Shown one piece after another: positions 1-9,688 of a DNA stretch of 64,000 nucleotides. Every line of letters starts with the position of its first letter. The first letter of the stretch is position 1. The DNA comes from Candidatus Dormiibacterota bacterium. Its GTDB lineage: Bacteria; Chloroflexota; Dormibacteria; Dormibacterales; Dormibacteraceae. The notes beneath the pieces were generated by a model. The model searched no databases. It worked only from the letters and a program-made list of their open reading frames with translations, and had not been told where the DNA came from. The stretch covers positions 1 through 64,000 of the forward strand of contig JAMXLM010000002.1 in the NCBI GenBank assembly GCA_024280995.1, in the 5' to 3' direction. The translations under genes and the position numbers were made by a program.

Positions 1-202
1 TGATCCAGGTCCAGTACGTGAAGTCGGAGTTGACGTGGTTCAGGTAGAGGTTGACCGTGACGATGAACGACGCCCAGACCGCGAGCGGCCCGACGAGCTT
101 CGTGACGATTCGTGGCAGGCGCCAGCCGCGGCCGGCGAGGATGATCGCCCCGGCCGCCGGGAAGAGGAGGAGGAGGAGCGCGAGCGTCTGGTTCAAGCTC
201 AC
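1..202 (-). CDS. nuoL: NADH-quinone oxidoreductase subunit L, N-terminal fragment (runs off window start)
   Basis: Reverse-strand reading gives (V)[32 protein letters not shown]...; GTG start overlaps nuoK stop (GTGA); position after nuoK. Confidence 0.8.
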   Translation of the reverse strand, partial: MSLNQTLALLLLLFPAAGAIILAGRGWRLPRIVTKLVGPLAVWASFIVTVNLYLNHVNSDFTYWTWI

Positions 203-528
203 CCCCTCAGCCCGCTGAGGTCGTCGACGTCCTCCGCGTCGCGGGTCCGAAAGATGTCGACGAGGATCGCGAGACCGACCACCGCCTCAGCCGCCGCGAC
301 GGTCATCGACATGAGCGCGAACAGCTGGCCCTCCATGTTCTGGAGCTGACGCGAGAACGCGACCAGCGAGAGGTTGGCGGCGTTGAGCATCAGCTCGATG
401 CAGATCAGGATCACCAGAGGATTGCGGCGCACGAGCACGCCGGCGGCGCCGAGCGAGAACAGCACGGCCGCAAGGAGCAGGAACCAGGAAGCGTCGAGCT
501 GCGAGCCGCCGATGTCGAGCGTTCCCAC
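199..528 (-). CDS. nuoK: NADH-quinone oxidoreductase subunit K
   Basis: 109 aa, 3 [25 protein letters not shown] motif typical of NuoK. Confidence 0.95.
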   Translation of the reverse strand: MGTLDIGGSQLDASWFLLLAAVLFSLGAAGVLVRRNPLVILICIELMLNAANLSLVAFSRQLQNMEGQLFALMSMTVAAAEAVVGLAILVDIFRTRDAEDVDDLSGLRG

Positions 529-545
529 TTAACGGCTCTCCGGGG

Positions 546-1049
546 TCACAGGTCGTCGATCCGCTTGCGGCTGAGGTAGATGGCCCCGATCGCGGCGACC
601 AGCAGGATGATCGAGGTCAGCTCGAACGGATAGAGATAGGTCGTGAATAGCCCGATCGCTATCGACTGGACAGTGCCGAAGAAATTCATGTCCGTCTTGT
701 CCGGCTGGCGGTACTGGACGCCCTGCAGCAGCGTCCACATCAACCCGAGCATCACGAGCACGAAGATCCCCGACAGCCAACCCTGGTAGCGAAGGCGCCC
801 GCGGCCGAGCTCGCGTGCCGGTCCGAGGAGCGCGATCACGAACACGAACAGGACCATGACCGCGCCGGCGTAGATGATGATCTGGACCGCGAAGATGAAC
901 TGCGCGCTGAGCAGCAGGAAGATCACGGAGAGCGCCAGCATCACCAGCACGAGGCTCAGCACCGACCGGATCGGCTGGTGGAACGAGACGACGCCGACGG
1001 CCCCGAGCACCGCGACAGCCGCCGCGACGAAGAAGACGGCGATGGCCAC
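546..1049 (-). CDS. nuoJ: NADH-quinone oxidoreductase subunit J
   Basis: 167 aa membrane protein, FIFAVQIIIYAGAVMVLFVFVIALLG motif. Confidence 0.95.
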   Translation of the reverse strand: MAIAVFFVAAAVAVLGAVGVVSFHQPIRSVLSLVLVMLALSVIFLLLSAQFIFAVQIIIYAGAVMVLFVFVIALLGPARELGRGRLRYQGWLSGIFVLVMLGLMWTLLQGVQYRQPDKTDMNFFGTVQSIAIGLFTTYLYPFELTSIILLVAAIGAIYLSRKRIDDL

Positions 1050-1568
1050 CTACTTCTTTTCCTTTTCTTGCGCATCGAGTCGAGCCTGCACGTCGGGCGG
1101 GAGCGGCTCCAGCAGCTTCTCCTTGGTGTAGATGAACCTCTCGCGGCTCGTGTCCGACAGCTCGTATTCCGGTCCGAGCACGATCGCCTGCACGGGGCAC
1201 GCCTCCTCGCAATAGCCGCAGAAGATGCAGCGCAGCATGTTGATCTCGTAGGTCTTGGCGTATCGCTCGCCTGGCGAGACGCGATTCTCGTCGGTGTTCT
1301 CGGCCGCGATGACGAGGATGCAGCCGACGGGGCAGGCCGCCGCGCAGAGCTCGCACCCGATGCAGCGCTCGAGCCCGTTGTCGTAGCGGCGGAGGTAGTG
1401 CCGGCCACGGTAGCGCTCCGAGCGGGTCGTCTTGTCTTCCGGATACATGGTTGTGACGACCGGGCGGAACGTCTCGCCCAGCGTCGTCTTGAGCCCGGTC
1501 AGGAGAGCTGCGACGTCGCTCGCCACGCCGGGCTGCTTCTCTTCGTCGTTCTTCTTTTCGTCCGGCAC
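1050..1568 (-). CDS. nuoI: NADH-quinone oxidoreductase subunit I (2x 4Fe-4S)
   Basis: Two CxxCxxCxxxCP motifs (CIGCELCAAACP, CIFCGYCEEACP); operon position. Confidence 0.95.
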   Translation of the reverse strand: MPDEKKNDEEKQPGVASDVAALLTGLKTTLGETFRPVVTTMYPEDKTTRSERYRGRHYLRRYDNGLERCIGCELCAAACPVGCILVIAAENTDENRVSPGERYAKTYEINMLRCIFCGYCEEACPVQAIVLGPEYELSDTSRERFIYTKEKLLEPLPPDVQARLDAQEKEKK

Positions 1569-2579
1569 CTAACTCACCGCCACGAGCACGATCGCCGTCA
1601 CGACCACGTTGGCCATCGCGAGGGGAAGCAGCACTTTCCAACCAAGCCTCATCAGACGGTCGTAGCGAAGCCGCGGGAAGGTGCCGCGGAGCCAAATGTA
1701 GACGAAGATCATGATCACGACCTTGATCAGGAAGGCGAGCACGGGCGGCACCGACCACAGATACCAACCGCCGAAGAACAGCAGCACCGCGAGTGTCGAC
1801 ACGGTGATCACGTTCAGGTACTCGGCGAGGTAATACATCGTGAACTTGAGGCCGGAGTACTCCGTGAGGAACCCGCCGATCAGCTCCTGCTCCGCTTCAG
1901 GCAGGTCGAATGGGGTGCGGTTGGTCTCCGCGGTCGCGGAGATGACGTAAATGAGAAATCCGATCGGGGTGAGGATGATCAGCGGGAGCGGTCCGTGGTA
2001 CGGCCCCCAGCTGACCGTGTACTCGACGATGTCGCGCAGGCGCAGCGACCCGACGATCATGAACGTCGGCACCAGCGCCAGGCCCAGCGACATCTCGTAG
2101 CTGATCAGCTGCGCGGCCGAACGCAGCCCTCCGAGCAGCGAGTACTTGTTGTTGGAGGCGTAGCCACCGAGCACGATCGCGTAAACGTTGAGCGAGCTGA
2201 CGGCGAAGATGATCAGGATGCCGACGTTCACGTCGGCGATCCAGTACGTGACGTTGTACCAGAGGCCGATCGGGATCACGACCCACGCGAGGAAGGCGGC
2301 CGCGACGCCGATGGTCGGCGCCAGGACGTAGATCACGCGGTCGGTCTTCTCGGGGATGAAGCTTTCCTTGAACGCGAGCTTCACTCCGTCGGCCGCGAGC
2401 TGCATCAGGCCCGCCGGCCCGACGCGGTTGGGCCCGGGCCGTCGCTGGATGCGCCCTAGCGCGACGCGCTCGAACCACACCGTGTAGGCGGTCGCGGTCA
2501 GGACGACGAACAGCAGCAAGGCCATCGCCACCACGACGACGACCCAGTGCCCGATCGCGTTGTTGTAGAAGTCGTTCAC
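1569..2579 (-). CDS. nuoH: NADH-quinone oxidoreductase subunit H
   Basis: WFERVALGRIQRRPGPNRVGPAGLMQLAADGVKL and ETNRTPFDLPEAEQELIGGFLTEYSG motifs; GTG start overlaps nuoG stop. Confidence 0.95.
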   Translation of the reverse strand: MNDFYNNAIGHWVVVVVAMALLLFVVLTATAYTVWFERVALGRIQRRPGPNRVGPAGLMQLAADGVKLAFKESFIPEKTDRVIYVLAPTIGVAAAFLAWVVIPIGLWYNVTYWIADVNVGILIIFAVSSLNVYAIVLGGYASNNKYSLLGGLRSAAQLISYEMSLGLALVPTFMIVGSLRLRDIVEYTVSWGPYHGPLPLIILTPIGFLIYVISATAETNRTPFDLPEAEQELIGGFLTEYSGLKFTMYYLAEYLNVITVSTLAVLLFFGGWYLWSVPPVLAFLIKVVIMIFVYIWLRGTFPRLRYDRLMRLGWKVLLPLAMANVVVTAIVLVAVS

Positions 2580-4429
2580 GGGTGCGCCGGCCCCACCAGG
2601 ACGGGAGCGGGCGCCGGCTCGGCCGCGGGCGGCTGGATGCCGATCGCGCGCTGGATCGGAAGGATGCCGTCGTAGTCGAGCGCAAGGCCGAGCGCAGCGC
2701 CGAGCTCGCATAGGACCTCCCAGCCCTCCTTCAGCGGCGGCGCGACGGGAATGGGCGGGCTGAGGAACTGGACCGTGCCCTCGAGGTTGGTGTAGCTGCC
2801 CTGGCGCTCGGCGAAGGTCGTCGCCGGCAGCACCACCGAGTTGTCGTACCCGTCCCGCGGCAGGTGGTCCCACGCGGCGACGAACTTCGCCGAGGTCGGA
2901 ATCCCGGCGGTCGGTGGCGGACCCCACGAGAGCAGCGCCTCGACCCCATCGAGCTTGTCCCAGCCGGCGACGCCGGCCGTAAGCGCGCCGCGCTCGTTGG
3001 TGGCTCGGTAGAGCTGCATCACCTTGCCGCCCGCCTTCGAGGCCAGGTCGGCGCACGCAGCGGCCAGGTCGGACACGTTCTCGCTGCCGTATCCGTCGCC
3101 GAAGAGGATCGCCACCGGCCCGCCCGGGCTCTTGAGCCAGTCGTGCGAGACGAGCTTGCGGACCTCGGCCGCTGCCGCCGCCGGCGCGTTGCGGATGTGG
3201 AGCGTTCCAGGGTGGCGGTCGAAGTCGACGCCGTCGGGGTAGACGACGATCAGCCTCGCGCCCAGCTTGCCTACCGCCTTCTTGACCCGCAGGTTGACGA
3301 TGGGTGCGTCGTGCTCGAGGTCGGAGGCGACCACGACGATCACGCGCGCGTCATCTATGTCTTTGATGCGCAGCTCGTTCTCCCCGGCCGGAGCCTGGAT
3401 CGCGGTCCGGCCGTGCATCTTCACCTTCGCGCCCTTGAGCGGTCCGTCGAGCAGCCTTCGGAAGAGGAAGGCCTCCTCGTTGGTGATGTCCTGCGGCAGC
3501 GAGACGCCGAGCCGGGCGCCCTTGCCCCTGACGCCCGCCGCCACGGCATTGATCGCCTCGGCCCACGTGGATCGCCGGCCGCTGATGGACGGTGTGCGGA
3601 CCCGCGTCGGGTCGTTGACGTCGGTGTAGTCGAAGCGCCCGCGGTCGCAGATCCAGCCCTCGTCGATGTCGTCGTTCTCGTGCGAGGTGACCCGGACGAG
3701 CTGGCCGCGGCGCTGCCACAGTGTCACGCTGCAGCCGACGGCGCACTTCGAGCAGACGCTCTCGGTGTGGGTCATGTCCCAGGGCCGCGACTCGAATCTC
3801 CAGACCCGCGAGGTGAGGGCGCCGACGGGGCAGAGGTCGATGATGTTGCCGCTGAAGATCGACGTGAGCGGCTGGTCGAACTGACTCGCGATGATCGACT
3901 GGACGCCGCGCTCGACCGTCGTCAGCTCCTGCTCCCAGGCGACCTCGTCGTAGTAGCGGGTGCAGCGGTAGCACAGCACACAGCGCTCCCGGTCCAGGGC
4001 GATCTTGTCGGACAGGGGGACCGGCTTTTTGAAGTGCAGGCGCGGCCCGTCGATCCGGCTCGTCGGGTAGCCGTGGCGGAAGGTGAAGTCCTGGAGCGGA
4101 CATTCGCCGCCCTTGTCGCACACCGGGCAGTCGAGTGGATGGTTGGCGAGCTCGAACTCGAGCACGTCCGCGCGGGCCTGGACGGCCAACGAGGTTTGCG
4201 TCTTCACGACCATGCCCTCGGCGACGGGCGTGCCACAGGCGATGCGGGCGATGGGCGGGCCAGGCGTGATCTCGACGACGCAGAGCCGGCACGCGCCGAC
4301 GTAGTTGAGCTTGTGGTGGTAGCAGAAGACCGGGATCTCGATCCCCAGCTTTTTCGCTGCCTCGACGACGAGCGTGCCCGCGGGAACGCTGACCTGGCGC
4401 CCGTCGATCGTCAGGTTGACGTCAGGCAT
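2576..4429 (-). CDS. nuoG: NADH-quinone oxidoreductase subunit G
   Basis: 2Fe-2S domain (MPDVNLTIDGRQVSVPAGTLVVEAAKKLGIEIPVFCYHHKLNYVGACRLC), NuoG 4Fe-4S motifs; start chosen at MPDVNL. Confidence 0.93.
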   Translation of the reverse strand: MPDVNLTIDGRQVSVPAGTLVVEAAKKLGIEIPVFCYHHKLNYVGACRLCVVEITPGPPIARIACGTPVAEGMVVKTQTSLAVQARADVLEFELANHPLDCPVCDKGGECPLQDFTFRHGYPTSRIDGPRLHFKKPVPLSDKIALDRERCVLCYRCTRYYDEVAWEQELTTVERGVQSIIASQFDQPLTSIFSGNIIDLCPVGALTSRVWRFESRPWDMTHTESVCSKCAVGCSVTLWQRRGQLVRVTSHENDDIDEGWICDRGRFDYTDVNDPTRVRTPSISGRRSTWAEAINAVAAGVRGKGARLGVSLPQDITNEEAFLFRRLLDGPLKGAKVKMHGRTAIQAPAGENELRIKDIDDARVIVVVASDLEHDAPIVNLRVKKAVGKLGARLIVVYPDGVDFDRHPGTLHIRNAPAAAAAEVRKLVSHDWLKSPGGPVAILFGDGYGSENVSDLAAACADLASKAGGKVMQLYRATNERGALTAGVAGWDKLDGVEALLSWGPPPTAGIPTSAKFVAAWDHLPRDGYDNSVVLPATTFAERQGSYTNLEGTVQFLSPPIPVAPPLKEGWEVLCELGAALGLALDYDGILPIQRAIGIQPPAAEPAPAPVLVGPAHP

Positions 4430-5816
4430 TCGTCCTCCCCGCAAGCGGGGAGGTGGCATTGACTGCCGCCATCTCCGCGCTGCAGACGTTGTGCAGGGCG
4501 TGCTCCTCGTACTCGGAGCGATAGTGGGTGAGGGTCGATGCGATCACCCAGCCGGCCGCGTCGCCGAGGCCGCAGAGGCAGCGTCCGGCCTGCAGGCCGT
4601 CCTGGATGCGGTCGAGGATCCCGAGGTCCTCGGTGCCACCCTCCCCGGAAAGGATCCGCTCGTAGGCGCGGACGGCCCAGTTGCCGCCAACGCGGCAGGG
4701 CGTGCATTTGCCGCACGACTCGTGGGCGTAGAACTGAAGAAGGCGGTGGGCTGCCTTGACCATGCAGAAGGACTCGTCCATGACGATGACCCCGCCCGAG
4801 CCGCCCATCGTCGCGAACGCGCGGCCGCCCATGTTCAGCGGCGGCTGCGGGTGGCTCTTCAGGTTCGCCACGTTCTTCACGCCGTCGAGGTCGGTCGTCG
4901 TGTCGAGGAGGTCGCCCGGCATGACCGGCGACGACGAGCCGCCCGGCCACCAGGCCTTGATCGTGTGGCCGGGCAGCGCGCCTCCGGCCAGTCCTTCGAT
5001 GAGGTCGCGGTAGGTCTTGCCGATCTCCATCTCATAGTTGCCGGGCCGCTGGACGTGGCCGCTGACCGTGAACATGCGCGTGCCATGCGATTTCTCGGTT
5101 CCGAGCTTGGCGTATGCCGCGCCGCCGTTCTCGATGATCCAGGGCACGGTGCTGATCGTCTCGACGTTGTTGACCGTGGTCGGCCGGTTCCAGACGCCTT
5201 TCTGCGCCGGGTAGGGCGGCTTCCATGCTCGGGGCTGAGCACGCTTGCCTTCCAATGACTCCAGCAGCGCGCCCTCCTCGCCGCAGATGTAGGCGCCGTG
5301 CCCGCGGAAGATCCTGACGTCGAGCGGCCAGTCGGCGCCGAACGGCTTAGGGCCGATGTAGCCCTTCTTCTTCATCTCGCCGATCGCCGTGACGAGCCGC
5401 TCGTACGGCCCGTCATACTCGCCGCGGATGTAGATCCACGCCTGATGGGAGCGGATCGCGAATGCCGCGATGCCGATGCCCTCGAGGAGCATGTGTGGCG
5501 AGTTCTCCATCAGGTAGCGGTCTTTGGCCGAGCCCGGCTCCGATTCGTCCGCGTTTACGACGAGGTGCATCGGCAGCGCCGACTCCTTGGGCATGAGCGA
5601 CCACTTCACGCCGGTCGAGAAGTCCGCGCCTCCGCGACCGCGCAGGCCTGAATCCTTGACCTCCTGCACGATCTGATCCGGGTTCATCGTGGTCAGGGCC
5701 TTGCGCATCGCGCCGTAGCCGCCGAGCTTCTCGTAGACGTCGAGCGTGTGCAGGTTATCGGTGCCGAACCAGCGGGTCAGGACCGGACCTTTCGTCGTGC
5801 CGCGAAGCTCAGGCAT
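4422..5816 (-). CDS. nuoF: NADH-quinone oxidoreductase subunit F
   Basis: SGLRGRGGADFSTGVKWS, NADESEPGSAKDRYLM, ESCGKCTPCR motifs; start at MPELRGTT. Confidence 0.95.
   Translation of the reverse strand: MPELRGTTKGPVLTRWFGTDNLHTLDVYEKLGGYGAMRKALTTMNPDQIVQEVKDSGLRGRGGADFSTGVKWSLMPKESALPMHLVVNADESEPGSAKDRYLMENSPHMLLEGIGIAAFAIRSHQAWIYIRGEYDGPYERLVTAIGEMKKKGYIGPKPFGADWPLDVRIFRGHGAYICGEEGALLESLEGKRAQPRAWKPPYPAQKGVWNRPTTVNNVETISTVPWIIENGGAAYAKLGTEKSHGTRMFTVSGHVQRPGNYEMEIGKTYRDLIEGLAGGALPGHTIKAWWPGGSSSPVMPGDLLDTTTDLDGVKNVANLKSHPQPPLNMGGRAFATMGGSGGVIVMDESFCMVKAAHRLLQFYAHESCGKCTPCRVGGNWAVRAYERILSGEGGTEDLGILDRIQDGLQAGRCLCGLGDAAGWVIASTLTHYRSEYEEHALHNVCSAEMAAVNATSPLAGRTNA
4434..4453. repeat. Palindromic element copy A, within nuoF C-terminal codons
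   Basis: CCTCCCCGC-AA-GCGGGGAGG followed by TGGC. Confidence 0.7.
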
Positions 5817-6399
5817 CGGCTTTCTTCTTCCTGGGCGCGGCGGCGCGCTTTCGGGCGGGCTTGGCCGGGGCCGCCGGCGGCCCCTCCGCCGGCTTCGCCG
5901 GCACCTCCCCATGAATGGGGAGGACGTTCTTTCGCTCCGCGATCAGCGCGTCGATCTTTTCCGCCGTCAGGTCGTAGTGATAGGAATGGTCCAGGCGCAT
6001 CATCGGCGCGTATTCGCAAGCGCCCAGGCACTCGACCGCCTCGACGCTGAACAACCCATCGGCGCTGACCTCGCTCTGGCCGCCCACGCCGACGCTCTGC
6101 ATCGCGTGCGCCAGTAGATCGTCGGCGCCGCGCAGCTTGCACGAGATGTTGGTGCACAGGTACATCCGGTGCTTGCCGACAGGCTCGGTGTGGAACAGCG
6201 TGTAGAACGTGGCGACGCCCTGGACGTAGCCCGGGTCGAGCTTCAAGAGCTCAGCGACCTCGCTCATCGCCTCCGGGCTGAGGTAGCCGACGTGCTCCTG
6301 GGCGAGGTCGAGCGCCGGCATGACCGCCGACCGAATGTCCGGGAACTGCGCGGGCAGGCCTCGGATCTCCTCGATCACGTGCTCGGACAGCACCCCCAT
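5809..6399 (-). CDS. nuoE: NADH-quinone oxidoreductase subunit E with Ala/Lys/Pro-rich C-terminal tail
   Basis: 2Fe-2S thioredoxin-like NuoE (CTNISCKLRGADDLL, VECLGACEYAPMM); tail AKPAEGPPAAPAKPARKRAAAPRKKKADA. Confidence 0.93.
   Translation of the reverse strand: MGVLSEHVIEEIRGLPAQFPDIRSAVMPALDLAQEHVGYLSPEAMSEVAELLKLDPGYVQGVATFYTLFHTEPVGKHRMYLCTNISCKLRGADDLLAHAMQSVGVGGQSEVSADGLFSVEAVECLGACEYAPMMRLDHSYHYDLTAEKIDALIAERKNVLPIHGEVPAKPAEGPPAAPAKPARKRAAAPRKKKADA
5902..5924. repeat. Palindromic element copy B (opposite orientation), within nuoE C-terminal codons
   Basis: CACCTCCCC-ATGAAT-GGGGAGGA. Confidence 0.65.
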
Positions 6400-6409
6400 C
6401 AGTCGGGGT

Positions 6410-6436
6410 CCCCGAAAAATCGGAGATTTTTTGGGG
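6410..6436 (-). other. Stem-loop in nuoD-nuoE intergenic spacer (12 bp stem, 3 nt loop)
   Basis: CCCCGAAAAATC-GGA-GATTTTTTGGGG, fully paired allowing one G-U type pair; A/T-rich inside a high-GC operon. Confidence 0.75.
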
Positions 6437-6439
6437 TGT

Positions 6440-7678
6440 TCATCGGTCGCAGTCCCCGAGCACGGTGTCGGCGGTGCCGATGATCGCCACCATGTCGGCG
6501 ACCATGTGGTTCATCGCCATGCGTTCGAGCGGCTGCAGGTTGACGAACGAGGCGGCCCGGAACTTCACGCGCCGCGGCTTGTGCGTCCCGTCGCTGACCA
6601 CGTAGCAGCCGTTCTCGCCTCGACCCGACTCCACCGCCGCGTACGCATCGCCGGCCGGCACCGAGTAGCCCTCCGTGAAGAGCTTGAAGTGGTGGATGAC
6701 CGCTTCCATCGAGGTCTCGAGCTCCTCTCGGGGCGGCGGGAGAACCTTGCGGTCGTCGACGTTGATCGGTCCGTCGGGCAGGCGGTCGAGCGCCTGGCGA
6801 AGGATCCGCACCGACTCGCGCATCTCCTTGATCCGCACCAGGTACCGCCCGTAGCAGTCACAGAGGTCCGAGGTTGGGACCTCGAAGTCGTAGTTCTCGT
6901 AGCCGGAGTACGGCATGTTCTTGCGCAGGTCCCACTTCACGCCCGATCCGCGAAGCATCGGCCCGGTGGCGCCGAGAACCTTCGCGTCCTCGGCGGGGAG
7001 CCGGCCGATCCCGATAGTGCGCGAGCGAAAGATCGGGTTCATTGTCAGCAGCGCCTCGTACTCGTCGACGTTGCCGGGCATCTTGTCGCAGAACTTGTCG
7101 AGCATGTCCATGAAGCGAGGCGTCGCGTCCGCCATCACGCCGCCGGGCCGGATGTAAGACGTGTGCATCCGGAATCCGGAGATCTCCTCGTTCATGTCGA
7201 GGATCGTGTCCCGCTCGCGGAAGCAGTACATCAGCATCGTCGAGGCCCCGAGCTCGATGCCGCTGGTGCCAAGCCACACGAGATGCGATGCGATCCGGGT
7301 GAGCTCGCACATGATCACGCGCAGCGCGTCCGCACGTGGCGGGACGTCCACGCCGAGCAGCTTCTCGACCGCCAGCGCGTAAGCCAGGTTGTTGATCGGC
7401 GGCGACAGGTAGTCGTGGCGGTCGGTCACCACGACGGCCTGCTGCCAGCGCAGCGCCTCCGCCTGCTTCTCGATCCCCGTGTGCAGGTAGCCGATCACCG
7501 GCGTGAGGCGCTTCACCTGCTCGCCGTCGAGGTCGACGATCAGCCGAAGGACCCCATGAGTCGAGGGGTGGTGTGGGCCGAAGTTGACCGTGAGCAGCTC
7601 GCCGCCGAAGGCGCCGTGCTCGCCCGTCCTCTGGACGGTCACCCCCTGGCCGATGGTGCCCGTTTCGGAATCGCTCAT
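6440..7678 (-). CDS. nuoD: NADH-quinone oxidoreductase subunit D
   Basis: NFGPHHPSTHGVLRLIVDLDGE motif, length 412 aa. Confidence 0.96.
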   Translation of the reverse strand: MSDSETGTIGQGVTVQRTGEHGAFGGELLTVNFGPHHPSTHGVLRLIVDLDGEQVKRLTPVIGYLHTGIEKQAEALRWQQAVVVTDRHDYLSPPINNLAYALAVEKLLGVDVPPRADALRVIMCELTRIASHLVWLGTSGIELGASTMLMYCFRERDTILDMNEEISGFRMHTSYIRPGGVMADATPRFMDMLDKFCDKMPGNVDEYEALLTMNPIFRSRTIGIGRLPAEDAKVLGATGPMLRGSGVKWDLRKNMPYSGYENYDFEVPTSDLCDCYGRYLVRIKEMRESVRILRQALDRLPDGPINVDDRKVLPPPREELETSMEAVIHHFKLFTEGYSVPAGDAYAAVESGRGENGCYVVSDGTHKPRRVKFRAASFVNLQPLERMAMNHMVADMVAIIGTADTVLGDCDR

Positions 7679-8159
7679 GCCTTCTCGGGGGCGGTCTGCC
7701 AGCTTTCGTGCTCTTCGGAGAACTCGACCGTCTCGCCGCCGACCGGGTAGTCACGGCGCAGCGGGTGGCCGACCCAGTCGTCGGGCATGAGGATGCGCGT
7801 CAGGTCGGGATGGCCGTTGAAGATCACGCCGAACATGTCGTAGGTCTCGCGCTCGTCCCAGTTCGCAGGCGGGAAAAGGTCCGCCACTGAGTCGACGTGC
7901 GGCGGATCGCCGTCGACGAACGCACGCACGCGCAGCTGCTCGAGGGAGTCCATGTTTCGCAGCTGATAGACCATTTCGTAACGCCCGGGCCACTTCGGTC
8001 GCGAGGAATCGGCCAGGTGGTCGACGCAGGTCAGGAAGACGAGCAAGCGGTAGCCCTCGCCCTTGAGCGCCGCCAACGCGTCGTGTGCGGTTTCGGGCGA
8101 AACGGTGATCCACGCGTCACCCGCGCTGATGCCTCGCTCGACGATGAGGGAGTCCGCGA

Positions 8160-8163
<4 letters not shown>
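7675..8163 (-). CDS. nuoC: NADH-quinone oxidoreductase subunit C
   Basis: [40 protein letters not shown] motif. Confidence 0.95.
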
Positions 8164-8638
<475 letters not shown>

Positions 8639-8648
<10 letters not shown>

Positions 8649-8995
8649 TCGAGGCCTCCTTTGCGCCAGATGTGTGCGAGCGCGATGAGCAGGATGCCGA
8701 TGAACACGAGCATCTCGATGAGGCCGAACCACTTGAGCTGCCTGAGCAGCACCGCCCACGGGTAGAAGAAGACGGCCTCGACGTCGAAGATGATGAACAG
8801 CATCGCCGTCAGATAGAAGCGGACGGAGAGGCGTCGCACGGCGGGTGTGTCGGGGATGATCCCCGACTCATAGGGTGCGAGCTTGCGCTTGTACAGCTTT
8901 GTCGGACCGAGAACGAAGCTGAGTGTGACCAGCGCCCCGATCAGCCCGAGGACGATCAGGACGAAGATCAGGATTGGGACGTAGCTCTCGAGCAA
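8639..8995 (-). CDS. nuoA: NADH-quinone oxidoreductase subunit A
   Basis: 118 aa, [40 protein letters not shown] motif. Confidence 0.95.
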
Positions 8996-9040
8996 CTCCG
9001 GTTAATTCTATTTGGGTCTTCAGAAATCCCGTTGTTCCCG

Positions 9041-9059
9041 CCATTCGGGCACAAATGGC
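9041..9059. promoter_or_regulatory. Copy 1 of identical 19-nt partially palindromic repeat upstream of nuo operon
   Basis: CCATTCGGGCACAAATGGC; GCCATT/AATGGC dyad with 8 nt centre. Confidence 0.6.
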
Positions 9060-9081
9060 CGGGAGTGGGGCCGCCAGTCGA

Positions 9082-9100
9082 CCATTCGGGCACAAATGGC
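9082..9100. promoter_or_regulatory. Copy 2 of identical 19-nt partially palindromic repeat upstream of nuo operon
   Basis: CCATTCGGGCACAAATGGC, exactly 41 bp from copy 1. Confidence 0.6.
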
Positions 9101-9124
9101 GCGCGCGGGGGTGAATCGGTGGAG

Positions 9125-9544
9125 CTAGTGGTGGTCTTTGCGCCGGTGGCCGATGTTGACGCCGTGCGAAAGGGTGGCGTGGATCGGGCAGTAGCGATTG
9201 CAGGCAAGGTCCAGCGCCTGGTCGACGAGCTTGTCGTCGGTGTCGCCGTCCCAGGTGCAGTGAAACGTGATCTCGATCTTCTTGAACGCCTTCGGCCACT
9301 CCTGCTCGCGCTCGCCGACGACCTCGACCTCCAGGCCGCGCAGCGGTTGCTTGAACTTCTTGAGCAGCAGCACGGCGTTGAGGCCGGTGCAGCCGCCAAG
9401 GGCGCCGAGCAGCATCTCCGTCGGCCGCATAGCGGCGTTGTCGCCAAGGATCGGCGCCTCATCGATCTGCGCGGCATGTCCGGAGTCGGACTCGATGTCG
9501 AACAGCACCTTGTTGCCGGTCCAGCGCGCGGTCGTCTTGGTCAT
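9125..9544 (-). CDS. OsmC family protein
   Basis: MTKTTARWTGNKVLFDIESDSGH...RPTEMLLGALGGCTGLNAVLLLKK...CNRYCPIHATLSHGVNI; two OsmC cysteines (GGCTG, NRYCPI). Confidence 0.88.
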   Translation of the reverse strand: MTKTTARWTGNKVLFDIESDSGHAAQIDEAPILGDNAAMRPTEMLLGALGGCTGLNAVLLLKKFKQPLRGLEVEVVGEREQEWPKAFKKIEITFHCTWDGDTDDKLVDQALDLACNRYCPIHATLSHGVNIGHRRKDHH

Positions 9545-9576
9545 CGGGCTGCAACACATATACTCGGAATCGATTC

Positions 9577-9688
9577 GTAGGGGGGAGTAGCCACCTCGCG
9601 AGGTCTCGTCAGGACGGCGCGTCGCCCGGGACCTCGGCGGACCGCAGGTCCGCGGCAAGACCTCTACTCGGACTCGTTCGAGTGGAGG
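9577..9688 (+). promoter_or_regulatory. yybP-ykoY (Mn2+-sensing) riboswitch with downstream SD-sequestering hairpin
   Basis: GGGGAGTAG (9582-9590), P2 ACCT-CGCG-AGGT, P3 with CGTCAGGACG...CGCCCGG, P4 CGGACC-GCA-GGTCCG, then GGCAAGACCTCTAC; P1 GTAGGGG/CCTCTAC; precedes a TerC-like gene. Confidence 0.92.

Noticed and set aside
529-1767. 412-aa minus-strand ORF overlapping nuoI/nuoJ
   Set aside because: Wrong frame of NuoI/NuoH region; Arg-rich low-complexity translation typical of high-GC shadow ORFs.
978-4462. Long plus-strand ORFs (978-2459, 2864-4462) antisense to nuo genes
   Set aside because: Antisense shadows of well-supported NuoG/H/I; R/D/H-rich composition with no domain.
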